Shown piece after piece: positions 24,440 to 36,456 of a stretch of 64,000 nucleotides of DNA. The translations under genes and the position numbers were made by a program. The stretch spans positions 40,288,010 to 40,352,009 of the forward strand of contig OX352763.1 in assembly GCA_947095585.1 (NCBI GenBank). Direction: 5' to 3'. This DNA is from Nephrocerus scutellatus (taxonomy: Eukaryota; Arthropoda; Insecta; Diptera; Pipunculidae). Under the pieces are notes generated by a model that had not been told where the DNA came from, did no database searches, and saw nothing but the letters and a program-made list of their open reading frames with translations. The stretch's first letter is position 1. Each line of letters begins with the position of its first letter.

Positions 24440-24705
24440 ATAATACTAATATTCGGCGCAACAGACCGTTGCGGTCTAAGGCCTGAACTAACTTCTCCCG
24501 ACCATTTGTGTTGTGCATGTATATTTTCGCACACAAATGTGCCGGATCCGAACGGCTTTCCTTAACAACTTATTACTCTCGGACGTTTGTCAGACTCTCG
24601 CGAGAGGTGAGACACCATGAAAAATACTTTTGGTGTTACTGGGATTCGAACCACGAACCTACTGCTCAAAAGCCATGCTCTTATTCACTGAGCCACGGCG
24701 CCGCG
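24440..24705 (-). mobile_element. tRNA-derived SINE, copy 4 (near full length)
   Basis: On the minus strand it starts with a pol III A box-like GTGGCTCAGTGAATAAGAGC and a B box GGTTCGAATCCC, then AACACCAAAAGTATTTTTCA, CTCTCGCGAGAG, GAGAGTAATAAG, GGATCCGGCAC and GACCGCAACGGTCTGTTGCG, ending in an ATTATTATT-type tail. This and 61436-61720 best define the family. Confidence 0.85.
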
Positions 24706-25082
24706 CCCCCAGATGTTTTTTTTACAATTTCGAAAAGTGATACCATGAGACCGAGATCTATAACTATTTGAATATCTTAATCAGCCTGATTTTCATAAAT
24801 ATTTGATCTGTATTCTTAATTTTTTATATTTTTAAATTAAAAAATTACAATTGTCTTAGATTTCTGACACTATAATAAAATAAAAAGCCTTTTAACGTGC
24901 ATTCGGTGTTTTATAGTGAGGGTACTACATACTGCTTCCCAGTATTTTTTCGATTTCTGCTCGTTAAGCACAGGTTATCACGTTTTTTCAGCAGAGGAAC
25001 AGTTATATTTTAAAATAATTGCTAATTTATTAACAACTGCCAGTCATTGACATGCTACAAAATTGTTCCCAATATAATAATT

Positions 25083-26880
25083 TCAGCCTAAATTGCTAAT
25101 ACTATCGTGAACATCGTGAACCAATTCTTCTACATCGTCAATTTTATCGATCACACTCTGTTTTTCTTCGCTCTTTCGTTTAAAATGCGACACGTTATCA
25201 ATTTGCACATTATGACAACTTAGAAAATGTTTTCTTAATCTAGAAAATAAAATAAGACGATATATTAGCAAAATAGACAGATGTTTTTTTGTTGCTATTC
25301 AACTTACTTGTACGCCTTATTAAACCGCTTAACACATATATTACATCCATAGATGATACCACGATGATAATCTCTTATATGTTTTGATAAACTTTTCCTA
25401 TTATAGAATTTGCTCGGACATTGGCTACATTGGAAATTCTTTATTCCAGAATGTATCATTTGGTGAGCAACCAAATCCTGCTTTTGCCGAAATGACTTCT
25501 GACACTGGTCACATTCAAAGGGCCTCTCATCGCGATGCATTCGATTATGTAAAATTAACTGCGATTTACGAGCAAATTTCTTCCCGCACTCTTCGCATAT
25601 GATTGGTTTTCCAAAGTGTAGTGTTTGGTGGGTCTTCAATGTGTTCTTTTGTCCAAATCGGTTGCCACAAACGTTGCATTCAAATGGCTTAATTCCAGAG
25701 TGAATGTTTTGATGTACAGCCAAATCGTATCTGTTTGAAAAGCGTTTATCTGTTTAGAAAAAATTTGTTCAATAAAATGTTTTATTGGAATTAAAACGTT
25801 ATAATTTTTACCACATAAGTTGCATTGAAATTTTCTCTTTAGGTAACCTGGCTTGGCTAATACAACTTGATTAGGCGAACTTTTGATTAGCTCATTTTCT
25901 TCATTGGAACTTTCTTGGTGATATATTTCGTGTTGTTCTTAAATGTTAAGTATTTAATAAAAAAAACATGTTAAGAGTTTTAATTGCATTGCTCAGTGAG
26001 AATTTTTACTAAAACTTATGAAACCTATTAGTTAAATGCATTTCCTTCTACGATATATTCAGTTCCTTATTGAACAGACAATCCAAATGCATTCACTACT
26101 TTTTGTTTATCGGTTAGTTTTTCTTACCTAAATTATTTTCGATTTTCAATTCTGTTCTATCAATAGTTTCTGTCATTTGAATTTCTGTAGCAGTATTAGA
26201 ATAATTGCAACCATCTATGGAGATATCTTCTTCTACAAAACCTATTAAATCATCCTCCTCCGAGAAAACTTCTTCTATAATTTCCACATTATCAGCTAAA
26301 ATAGATTCAACTTCATAAGCTCCGACCTCATCGTGGTCATTCAATATTTCTTCAAGTTCCTCAAGTTTTTCACCGTCTTCCATTTTAATTGGCTTTTGAT
26401 TTGATTCGAGGAAGTGATCATCAGTACTTATTTCTAGCACTGGTTCGTCAAGAAATTCACTTTCGTACTGGACAAACTCGAAACATTTCTTTATGGGTTG
26501 ATTCCCTTTTTCTACCTGCAATTTTAACAATAGATAAACAGGATATCGTTGATCCTAGTGAGCTTTTATACCTTTTCATTTATGTGTTTGTGCTCCTGTA
26601 TTTTTGAAAGTAAAATTTCGTGTGCATTGCGACACTGCAAATAAAAGTTTTGAAATGCCCTTAAAGTACCAAAACACTTTAAACAAACACTTTGTGGAAA
26701 CTTCTTCTCATATATGCTCTTAGAATTTAACCCCAAATCTATTTCCAAAAAATCGACAACAAATTGAGGTATTGGAGTAACTTGGTTCAATGTAGGGAGA
26801 GAGAGACATGTTCGACATGCTTTCATAAAATTGCAATCTTGCATATTGTCACTAGCAGTCTGATTAAAATTTTCAAACAA
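25083..26880 (-). CDS. ZAD and C2H2 zinc-finger protein (six fingers)
   Basis: Minus-strand gene with five exons: 26880-26572, 26515-26128, 25937-25812, 25749-25308 and 25239-25083. All have GT-AG ends and the total is exactly 474 codons including TGA. Residues ~16-95 form a ZAD-type domain with paired cysteines CRTC (22-25) and CLKC (66-69). Residues ~105-230 are very acidic (Glu/Asp-rich linker). Residues ~270-432 hold six C2H2 fingers; finger 1 is CNLCDKRFSNRYDLAVHQNI and spans exons 3-4, finger 6 (CNICVKRFNKAYKLRKHFL) spans exons 4-5. Finger linkers are mostly HSGIKPF-like. A short Ser/Asp tail follows. ZAD domains dimerise and these proteins bind DNA in the nucleus. I cannot assign an orthologue. 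Confidence 0.9.
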
Positions 26881-28194
26881 ATAGGCAATTATGTTTTACA
26901 TAGAATGACGCAGCCATTAAGAATTAACATTAAGATGCACAATAGCAGATAGCACAATCGAGCTGCGGCTGTCGAGTTTTTGCTGTTTGGTGCTGATGTT
27001 GAATTCGTGTCCATGAAAAAATTTGTCATTGTCAGGAAGCCCTCCACAAAACAAATTATTTTATAGTTGACATTTGACAATTAGAAACATCACTAAGGCC
27101 CGATTTTATAAACGCGAGTAATCATTAATCTTCGGATTAATCGTCGTTTGTATTTTATGAACGACGATAAATGAGAAAATTAATCCGAGGATTTTTTTCT
27201 ACCCTCTGTTTTATCTGCTGAGTTTTGTGGGTAAATCAGAGGGTAAAAAAAGGGCTAAACTACGGTACACGTGTTACTCGATTTGGCCTTCTTGACACCC
27301 CTCTCCAGAAAGCCCTAATTGAGCAGATTGCGAAAATCGCCATCTTGTTTGGGGGAGACGCCCACTTTAGGTAGGAGGGGCATCCAAAGTTTTGATTTTT
27401 TTTTACTAATTGGTATCATACGAAAGGTAATAAAAATACCTTCCATTAAAAAATGGGGCCAATAGAACCCTTCTCGACGGAGTAAGAGTAAAAAAAATTT
27501 TCCATAAAAGTGTAAAAAGGGGCGTGCTTAAAAGTGGGTGGGCCAAAATAATGGTATCAAATGAAAGGGGATAATCAGGTCTACACAGCAATGTTATGGG
27601 TGTGGGCCAATTTTAAAAATTAACTCCCATACCTCCTTCTAAAAACTACTACGGATGCCGTAGAAACGCCCCCATTTTTAAATGGAAGGTATTTTTATTA
27701 CCTTTCGTATGATACCAATTAACCCCCATACCTCCTTTTAAATACTAAGAAAAATGCATTATTCTAAAATATCGTTACAACGGATACCGTAGAAACGCCA
27801 AAAAAAGTTGTTGTTGTTATTATAAATTTTGACGTTTTAAAATTTAAACATTATATTTATTAGTGAGAATTTAGAATTGGGAAGAGATCAATTGATCATA
27901 ATTTAATAAATTAAATTAATTTAATTTAATTGAAAATGGAATAAAAACAAAAAAAAGAAAAATGAGTATTAGTAAGTACAAAATAGTTAAAAAATATAAA
28001 AATATAGTGATATCGAAATTTTTAATTATAACTACACACGACATAAAATGTTAGTATAAACTATATAAGTGTAAACGTCAAAAAACTGTTCCCACTCCAA
28101 AAAACTGCTGTATATAACTATAAAATGGCTTTAGTTTCTTAATCCTAAAATTTTTTTGGATATACTTTCGGCTTTATGCGATTGTGTTGTAAGC
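26881..28194. repeat. intergenic DNA with a dispersed repeat
   Basis: About 27100-27200 is a hairpin-like stretch (ACGACGATAAAT versus ATTAATCGTCGT, with GGATTAATCG and TTAATCCGAGG). About 27300-27730 contains GGTATCATACGAAAGGTAA, AATAAAAATACCTTCCATT and GGGGCGTG.TTAAAAGTGGG, repeated in inverted form inside the block (27410-27445 against 27680-27718) and again at 34130-34600. No gene. Confidence 0.5.
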
Positions 28195-29690
28195 CAAGCT
28201 GGCTTTGCCCAAGCAATACAGCTAATGTAGTTTTTTTAATGTCGTTTTATTTTAATTAGAAATCTGGTGCAGATTGATTTTTTGGCTGTGTTCGTTTTCT
28301 TTAAAAATCAAATCTACGGTAGATCGAATTCCCCTCTAACAGATTTGTATATTTTGGGAGATTTATCTCTCTTTTCAATAACAACAACAACAACATACCT
28401 TTTGTATTCGATTTGCTGAGAAAAAATTTTAGCTTGAGCTTCAATTTCTAAGACAAAAATAAAACAACATTGAAATCTGCGCTCGAGCTCATAGTTTTTC
28501 GCGGCAAATCGAACACGAAAGGCAAAAAACTTTTAAATACAATGTTTTGTTGCATGTGTTTTTGTTGTAGCCTAGTGTGGTAAATCTCTAAAAATTTACA
28601 TATTTGTTTTTGCACTATGGGAGAATGGTTTTTTAGGGGAACCGAAATTATTGAGATCCACAAAACCACTCTGCGCCAGATTTAAAAGGGGGGAAAACGA
28701 TATAGGAGAGAACTTTATGTATGTCTTTGTCCAATGGGCGCCTCAGTCGCTTAATCGATCGTCATGAAAGTTTTACTAAATATGATGCGTACTTAGTTTC
28801 CAAGCGCGAATTACCAGGGTAAACACAAATAAACATGCATGGAAACGCAAGTTCGAGTTAGTTTCGGTAGACCCAAATTAACTACACGAAACTTGAGCGG
28901 TTAAGTTAGGTTTCGCTGACATTTTAACAAACAACAACAACAACGCATTTGTCAAAAAATTATATTCATTTCATGAAAACGCTATTAGTTATCGCCGCCT
29001 GTTATTACATCAACGAAAACCAAACACTATTCCCATTTCTCGTATCTCGTATTTTATTTGCCGAGGAATAAGGGATTCGAATGTCAAAGCCAGCAAAACA
29101 GCAGGTTTTCTTATTCCAGAGAATTATACAGCTGTAGTATTGCATGCCAAGGACAGATCTAATGTCGTGTTTTTGTTTTGTTTTAGAAATCTGCGCTCGA
29201 GCTTATATTTTTTCTCGACAAAACGAACACGAAAGCCGAGAATCTTTTGTTTACATTTGCTATATTGCTTTCAACAAAATGAGTTAGGTATTTTTTGTGG
29301 TTAACGGCTGATTAAAGCAACAGCAAAAACTAACCAAATTTTGGTAAATTTTTTGTTTCATGTGTTTGCCAACTTATCCATATATAATTTTTAAAAGTCG
29401 ACTCTGGTGGCGAGAATTATAAATAAAAATTTGGTTAAATATTTCTTTACCAAAAAATACAGTGCAATTGATGTTGTAATTCCCAATTCGAATTCAAATA
29501 AAATACAGCTATTGTTTGGGTTGCATGTGTTGTTGTTGCAGCTAATTAAATGATGGATAAATCTCCCAAAATATCAAGATCTGTTAGAGAAGAGATCCGA
29601 TCTACCGTAGATTGGTTTTTTCAAAAAAACGAAGAACTTGACAGCCAAAAAATCAATTTGCGCCCGATGTAAGAGTGTGGCACACGAACA
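28195..29690. repeat. fold-back-like modular repeat
   Basis: The module with GATTTTTTGGCTGT, AATCTACGGTAGATC, CTCTAACAGAT and ATTTTGGGAGATTTA.C occurs forward at 28255-28375 and inverted at 29545-29660. Inside are partial pieces (29010-29260) with TCGAGC, GACAAAACGAACACGAAAG and ATAAGGAATTCGAATGTC-type text. No protein. Related modules occur at 43000, 47470-48920 and 56190. Confidence 0.6.
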
Positions 29691-30682
29691 TAGAAATGAA
29701 AGTCATGTCGAGCGAAATAGGTAGGTTTTTAGTGAAATGGAACGAGAAAGCTTGATACCACCGAGAATCCACCGAAAGTCTACTACGAAAGATCATTTTC
29801 GGCGCGAGCATGAATTTTCTATACGGCTAAACAACAACAAATTGACAAACACCCACAAATGCTTCGCTAAGTGTAGCCGCAACGTTCATTTGGCATGACT
29901 TTCATTCACATGCATGTGTAGACACGGTCGGTGTTTTTTGGAATTTACTCCTTTAGAATCGATTTCACATATAGTTAGAAAAAAATTACGCAAACCTTTT
30001 ATACTTATGTCCTTGTGGGTCCTAGGGCCTCTACTACGCCTACGCACTATCGCGTACGGTTCCTCGCAATGAGCTTCAGCTCTCTCCAACTCTTCCCCAA
30101 TTGCCGTGATTCCTCCTTAACTGTTCTGCGCCATGTATTTCTCCAACGACCAGTTCTTCTCCCATCCTGAGATAAACCTTTTATGGGGAGTGAAATCGAG
30201 TGTTTACTTGTTACGCGTTAGCAAAAAGTTAAGTCGTTAGTTTGATCTTTCACACGACCTATAGAGCGGAAATTTTTTGAGCAGCTATATCTCACACAGA
30301 ATTTCCGCGTATGACGCGTGTCGCGCATCTAAGGACAACTTTTTGTAAAAATTTTGGAGACCCCGGGCCCAATACAAATTTTTCAAAAATTAACCCGATT
30401 TTTTTCAAATTTTATACATGTGTACCTCTGATGGAGAACCGTATTGTGTAACAATTTGGAGTGATCGTGAACCTCGGTCGTGAACCCGTGAACCACATTT
30501 TATAAAAAAAATTACCCGATTTTCTTCAAAATTAATACACATGTGTATCTCCGATGTAAAATTTTTTGGAGCGATCGGGCCCCGGGGTCTGGGGTCACCA
30601 TACATTTTTTTTTTAATTTTCACCGATTTTCTTCAAATTTTATACACATGTGTATCTCCAATGAGAACATTTCTGTAAAAAT
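29691..30682. repeat. spacer with tandem copies of a dispersed unit
   Basis: 29691-30330 holds nothing recognisable. From 30340 to 30670 a unit with TTAACCCGATTTTTTTCAAA, TTTTATACA, and CATGTGTATCTCCGATG occurs three times at ~110-130 bp spacing. Confidence 0.5.
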
Positions 30683-31390
30683 TTGGAAGTAATCGGCTCC
30701 GATCCGGGATCCACTGGCCTGCGTCAACCTGGCATCGGAGACTCTAGCGTAACGGCGAGAGGAACAATCCTCTATAAGTCCATTCAGATACTGGCTTTCG
30801 CAGACAAAATTGCCATCGTTGGTAGAAACCAAAGGGCAATACAGGAAGCTTTCATCCAGAACGAGCGGCCGGCACAAAATCTGGGGCTGCACATAAACAA
30901 AAGTACACATCTGCGAGTAGAAGATCCAACATTGGTCCCTCAATTAAAATAGTGGAACGCGAATTTGTAGTGGTGCAATCCTTTAACTATCTCGGGTAAA
31001 CTACAAGATGATAACAGCATGGACCCGGAAATACGTGCACGGTTGCTCAAAGCCAACAAAGCCTACTTTAGTCTGTTGGCCCCGTATGTGAGGAAGGACG
31101 ATTCCGGAGACTCTACAATGACAAGATCTACCGCGATGTCGACATCGTGAAGAGAATTAAGTTGGGTAGAGGATCCTGCTCGAAAAGTCCTTTACGGTAG
31201 GATTTATTGAACACGACAGCGAGGCCGGCCAAGCCTACGCTGGAAAGATGGTGTAGACCAGGACGCCCAGAGTTTAGGGATGCCAAACTGGATGACATCG
31301 GCTCGAAATCGGGACTTGTGGAGAGACTTTTTGCGGGAGGCCAGGACCGGACAGAATGATGAGCATAGACACGTTATTTAAGATTGTTTT
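30683..31390 (+). mobile_element. RTE-type LINE fragment (RT C-terminal half)
   Basis: Forward frames give GTILYKSIQILAFADKIAIV (the catalytic FADD is altered to FADK), GRNQRAIQEAFIQNE, LLKANKAYFSLLAPYVRKD, and the terminal RQRGQPSLRWKDGVDQDAQS. The same order occurs in reverse at 52.3-52.7 kb, where LAYADDIDIVGRN keeps YADD. Frameshifted and dead. Confidence 0.8.
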
Positions 31391-31752
31391 AAAGAGCCAT
31401 TTCGATGTTATTGTTTAAGTTCTTTTCTTTCAATAAAATAATATTGTATAATTGCTAATAAAGTTATAGTTATATATAAATATATATATAAATAGTTAGA
31501 GGATTGCACCGCTACAAATTCGTAGTTATTTTTATCGTTGAAATATTTAACACTAAACTTTGGTTTATAAAATGCTTCTAATTTTATTCATCACATTATT
31601 TATCGCTTACAATGTATTAGAAAAGAAAAAAAAGTAAAGAAAGTCTATTCGATTAGTATGTAATTATATAAGTAGAAAATTATATTATAAATGAATTTTA
31701 TGGAAATGAATAAAAAATGTATGAAATGAAAAAAAAATGAAAATGAAAATAT
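31391..31752. other. 3' flank shared by the LINE fragment and the FANCM-like gene
   Basis: AT-rich. TTTATT on the plus strand at 31584 is AATAAA for the minus-strand gene, 170 bases past its stop. Confidence 0.5.
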
Positions 31753-33734
31753 TCACAACAGTTTTCTTTTTTTTGCTTCCTGTGTTGGATGTTTTGGTTC
31801 TTGTATAGCAACGGTCTGGACGCAAGTTTTTAAACATAGCGGATTAAACTCTGTGGGAACAAGGCGATGGGAATGTTTAAAAAGGACACTAGATATCCGA
31901 GAGGATCGTGCCAATTTCTGGTTGATTTTGTCCTTTTTGTCAAGGACATCATTGAGAAACGCCTCCTCCTTCCCTTCGGTGACTAACATTACTACACTTC
32001 CATCTTTCTTTTGACCAGTTCTTCCAAGTCGTTGTATAAAACGAGTCAGATGCTTGGTACTTATGTCAAAACAAATGATCAAATCAGCTTCGCCAACATC
32101 AATTCCCTCCTCGCCGATCGATGTCGCAATAAGTATGTTGCAACTACCATTGCGAAAGTCGGCCATAAGCTGGACTTGTTGTTTTTGTGTTACAGCGCGT
32201 AAGGAAGCAGTAACACCGCCTTGACCTGTAAAAAGAGCAACTATTAATGCTATTGCAATAAATTTACACATTTACCAACCAACAAAGCATCGGGGTTTTA
32301 GCATTGGCCTATGCTGCAGAAGTAGTCGATGCATCAGCATAACTGACTCTTGGTATTCACAAAACATTATCGCTCTTGAGTTAGCATTTTCCTAAAAGGG
32401 CAAAATTTTGTTTAATTAATTACAGCTATAGTAAAAGGAACTCGTACCTTAAAATGCTCAAGTAAAAACTCCAGTCCCTTCTCAAACTTTGGATGACCAA
32501 AATACACATCCCTTGGTATCTGCGTAATTGCCCCATTAACCATTGTTTGATCGCTAATTGTAAATGGAACGCCTCCCACTTCCTGACGCAACTTTTCTAT
32601 TAGGCGCCGGAGTTGTAAATTCATGGAGACAACGAATTTAACCTTGTTGTCTTCGTCCTCACCGAAACTTTTCAGAAATACCCGAACACCGTGGCGCTCC
32701 AATAATTCGAGAGCGTGATACAAGCTAATGCAAATAGAAAAATCTGAGGAAATAGCTCCCTGATCAGGATGTCTGTGAAGCAGACACATTTTTCGAAAAT
32801 TCTTCTGCTCGTACAATAACCAATTGCGATTAATATTAGTGAGGCTACCTGAAAGTATGCCCTTATCGATAAGATTACGAATATGTGGATTTACAATCTC
32901 TATGAGCTCACTCCGAATGGCATTAATTTGTTTGCCCAATGGAAGAACAACTGTCTTTATTGTTTTCTTATGCACAAATGGGCATACGTCGATAGAAGTT
33001 TCGCAACGAACTTCTATATGCGAGATGAAAAGGTTCCGTACCATCTCTGCAACATCTTCTAAACGACGACCAATCGTTGCTGTTAAAGCGAGAACACGAA
33101 AATATCTATTTCGATTCCATATGGACTGAGCAACTTCAGCGTAAGCGTATCGTCCTTTGGCTTTATGTGCCTCATCAACCACAATCAACTTAACAGATGA
33201 AAACGGAAAGCCCTGGTCAACGTCAGCCACATCCGATTGTATTACTTGCGGTGTAGCAAAAAAAACTCGCTTTGTTTGCCAGAGTTCCGCTCGAACCTTC
33301 TTATCTATCTTTCCTGTAAGGTCGGCTGTGTCTTTTAGAGGAATATCCATTATTTTACAACACGCATCGATCTGCTGTGCTACTAGGGGTCTTGCAGGTG
33401 CCATAAAAATAACTTTGCCCGTTGGATACCAACGATAAATGTTGTACATAACCACAGCGGCGATAAATGTCTTTCCCAAACCGGTGGGTAAAACTACCAG
33501 CGTATTACGAAAAAGGGCAGACTGTGTTATGTGAAACTGATATGTTCTTATCGGTAAGTTTGTTGGGTAAATCCAAGTATCACCAGCATTGTTATCAAAA
33601 CCCGCGTAGATTTCTTCCGTTCTCAGACCGGATCTATTGTGCCGGAGCGGTTCTTCGACGAGCTGCAACGAATCGCCTTTCGAGATATCTTTTGAAATTT
33701 CGCACTCATTATCATACGAAATATTTCCGCTCAT
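31753..33734 (-). CDS. FANCM-type DNA helicase/translocase, short form
   Basis: Minus-strand gene, three exons: 33734-32448, 32391-32280 and 32225-31753. The frame joins exactly to 623 aa plus stop. The N-terminus shows the FANCM hallmark WIYPTNLPIRTYQFHI, then motif I VLPTGLGKTF (residues ~85-89), MAPARPLVAQQ, motif II VVDEAHKAKG (187-190), motif III LALTATIG, and after the insert domain the C-terminal lobe with ANSRAIMFCEYQESV, FVGQGGVTA, ILIATSIGEEGIDVGEADLI and IQRLGRTGQKK. FANCM remodels stalled forks and restrains crossovers in the nucleus. Oddity: human FANCM is ~2000 aa and fly orthologues are well over 1000, yet this frame ends ~90 residues past motif VI in KKRKLL, with a polyadenylation signal close behind. 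So it is a core-only form, or distal exons were lost. Confidence 0.88.
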
Positions 33735-35640
33735 TTTATTATTACATTTATTATTAGAAAACTGTTTCTAAAAGAAATAAGAAAATAGTATAAATAAATA
33801 ATAAAAATAACAAAAACGGTAACCGGCCTATTCCACTAACAAAATTCCACTGAGACACTATTCCACTGGACACAATTCCACTTGACACAATTCGAATGGG
33901 GAACAATTGCATTATAACTTGTATAGTTACACGGAAACGCAAATACACAAATTAATATTTTACTTTCGTAGGCGTGGTATCGTTTATCGTTCCTTATGGT
34001 TTTTTTTTCAAATATTTTGCAATTTTTTTACATTAGTATTCCTTCTTTAGGTAACTTTGGCGAATATACGGTATAGCGATATTTTGACCATCTGCCACGC
34101 CTCTACTTCCCACAGCTTAAACATATTAGCGGGACTTGGGGGCGACGCCTTTTTTAGGAGGGATAGGCTTCCAAGTTTTGAGTTTTTTTTTAAATTCATT
34201 TATCTTAATGGTTTGATGGATGTTAGGGGGTTAATTGATATCATATAAAAGGTAATAAAAATACCTTTGATCTTATAAAAAATTGGATTCAATCAAACCC
34301 TGCTCGACAGAGTTAGAGCCAAAAACGGACTCTCATGAAACTTTAGTAAGGGGCGTGTTTAAAAGTGGGAGCGCCCAAATATTGGTATCAAATAAAAGGT
34401 GCAAATTAGTTCTACACAGCCGTACTATTTTGATGGGTGATCAAGTTGTATATGTATGGTTCATGTGGTTTTTAATATAATTGAGTGATTTATCGATGTA
34501 TTCTTTTGAAAAATGCATTTTTCTAAGTGGTTAGATGGATGTCATGGGGTAAGTTAGTATCATATGAAAAGTAATAAAAATACATTTCATCTTATAAAAA
34601 ATTGGATCCAACTACCCTCGACAAAGTAAGAGCCAAAAACTGTCTTTCTAATGAAAGTTATGCAGGGGACTCCGTATTCCCGCATCACTCAGACCCACAG
34701 GCATTTAAAATGCTTGCATATCGAGAACTCCTCTTTCCTTTCTTGATACCATAGTGTCCTCGCTGTGCCTAGCATCATAAGGGTTAACCCCATGAGCGTG
34801 TGCCAATGAAAAAAAAACTATGCACACATGTGTCCTTCCAATGATAATAATTTCTGTTAAAATTTTAAAGGTATTAGGCCACAGGGCCGAGGAGCCCCCA
34901 TATAATTTTTTTAAATTAACATTACATTAACAATTTTTTCCAAAATTGTGCACATGAGTATCGCCGATGTCAACACTTTTTGTACAATTTAATAGCGATT
35001 GGGCCCCTGGCCCGAGGGGATCCCATATTTTTTTTTTTAAATTAACTCGATTTTAATCGAACTTTGCACACATGTGTATCTCCGATTAAATAAATTACAT
35101 GAACAATTTTAAGTTTTATTGATTGTTTTTTTTATATAGGGACTAGCTCCCGTGTACTTCCGTTTACCACCGCGGTGGCTAATATTAACATTTTACATCC
35201 CCCAGTGATTATAAAGATTAGTATACTATAGCCTATAATCAAAAAATACGTTAAAACTTCCCTCACAACATTTTGTTTGTGTAAAAAGATATAAATAATA
35301 ACTAAACATATAACATTTATCAATTTCAGTGCCATCTAACGGGTCCAAAAAACTTTAGCTTATCGAATCGTACGTATGGTCTAAAAATGGGTTTGTTACC
35401 AACGTTTTAATACATTAGAAATACACATTTTAAAAAATATCTCGACTCCAGCGCCACCTACGGGGCTCAAAAAAGAGATAAAACACTTAAAGCACCAATT
35501 GATCATATGGTGAGAATTGTCGATTTGTTAAGGCGTGATGCTCCTAGACACATGCACCAATAACTGCACTCCTACGCCTTCTACCGTGTCCAAAATGAAT
35601 ATAAACCTATCGAAGCACTAAACGAAGTGCCTTTTGTAAG
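33735..35640. repeat. intergenic DNA with dispersed repeats
   Basis: 33735-34050 is the 5' flank of the FANCM-like gene, containing the short direct repeat TTCCACTGA/GACACAATTC (33830-33890). 34050-34680 is a second copy of the repeat at 27.3-27.7 kb, itself partly duplicated (34230 and 34555: AAGTAATAAAAATAC.TT). 34820-35110 has three units containing CACATGTGTATCTCCGAT or a close variant. No gene. Confidence 0.5.
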
Positions 35641-35644
35641 TCCA

Positions 35645-35775
35645 GTGATTAATGCTGGATTTACATTTGGGCAGTGCAAAAAAAATTGAGCAGGACGGCT
35701 GTTAAATTAAAATATTGGCTAGTCAAACGAGAAAGGCACGGCCCAAATGTTAATCCCGCATAAGGCGTAATTATC
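35645..35775. mobile_element. short inverted-repeat element (MITE-like)
   Basis: The left end has GCTGGATTTACATTTGGGC and the right end, reverse-complemented, GCGGGATTAACATTTGGGC. The two ~25-base arms face each other over ~125 bp, with TGAGCAGGACGG inside. A related, more decayed copy lies at 55610-55770. No protein. Confidence 0.55.
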
Positions 35776-36456
35776 TTATGAACAATATATATATACATAC
35801 TATATATATGTAATAGCTGAAAGTGGCATTATTTTGCTTATTTTTGCTTTTAAAACGTGTGATTTTACTTTATTTGGAAAACATAAGTGTGTAATTCTTT
35901 CTCAGAAGAATGAGGTAGGTATTTATGAGATGGATGAGATGCACCTGGCAAAACTAAATCTACTCATTGCTACAAAATAAAGCGGAATTTCATGATAACA
36001 ATATGATTTTTCTCTTTTTTTCTTCAAAATATAAATAGGGCTTTTTTAATAATTAACTTGTTTCAAATACGACATTAAATATTAAATAATACTAAAACTC
36101 TACATTATTTAATATTGTAGTTAAAATTGTTATTGTCATTGTAACGAAACATTTGTTTGGGAAATGGATATCAAAAACATTGTTTAATCAAAATTATTTT
36201 TTAAATTTCTTCTTTTTAAATAGTGCAAGTGTAACCTAAGTAGTTTACGAAAATACAAACTGAAAAAAGAACTCCCTGTACTGGACAACAAGCCAATCAA
36301 AACATTTAGCAAGTGTACTGTCACTGTGTACTGCAGTTGTCTGAATTCTGCAAACACGTTTCAAGTCAGTTGCAATTAAACGTAAAAGTTTGGTGTGGTC
36401 TTCGCCTCTCTCTTGAATGTTCTGGAAAACAGTAAACTTTTCAACGCACTTTAATA
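35776..36456. other. intergenic DNA and 5' flank of ZPR1
   Basis: AT-rich with a TATATATA run near 35787. No clear promoter motif. Confidence 0.4.

Noticed and set aside
32011..33757. Several forward frames across the FANCM-like gene
   Set aside because: They are antisense shadows; the minus strand carries all helicase motifs.
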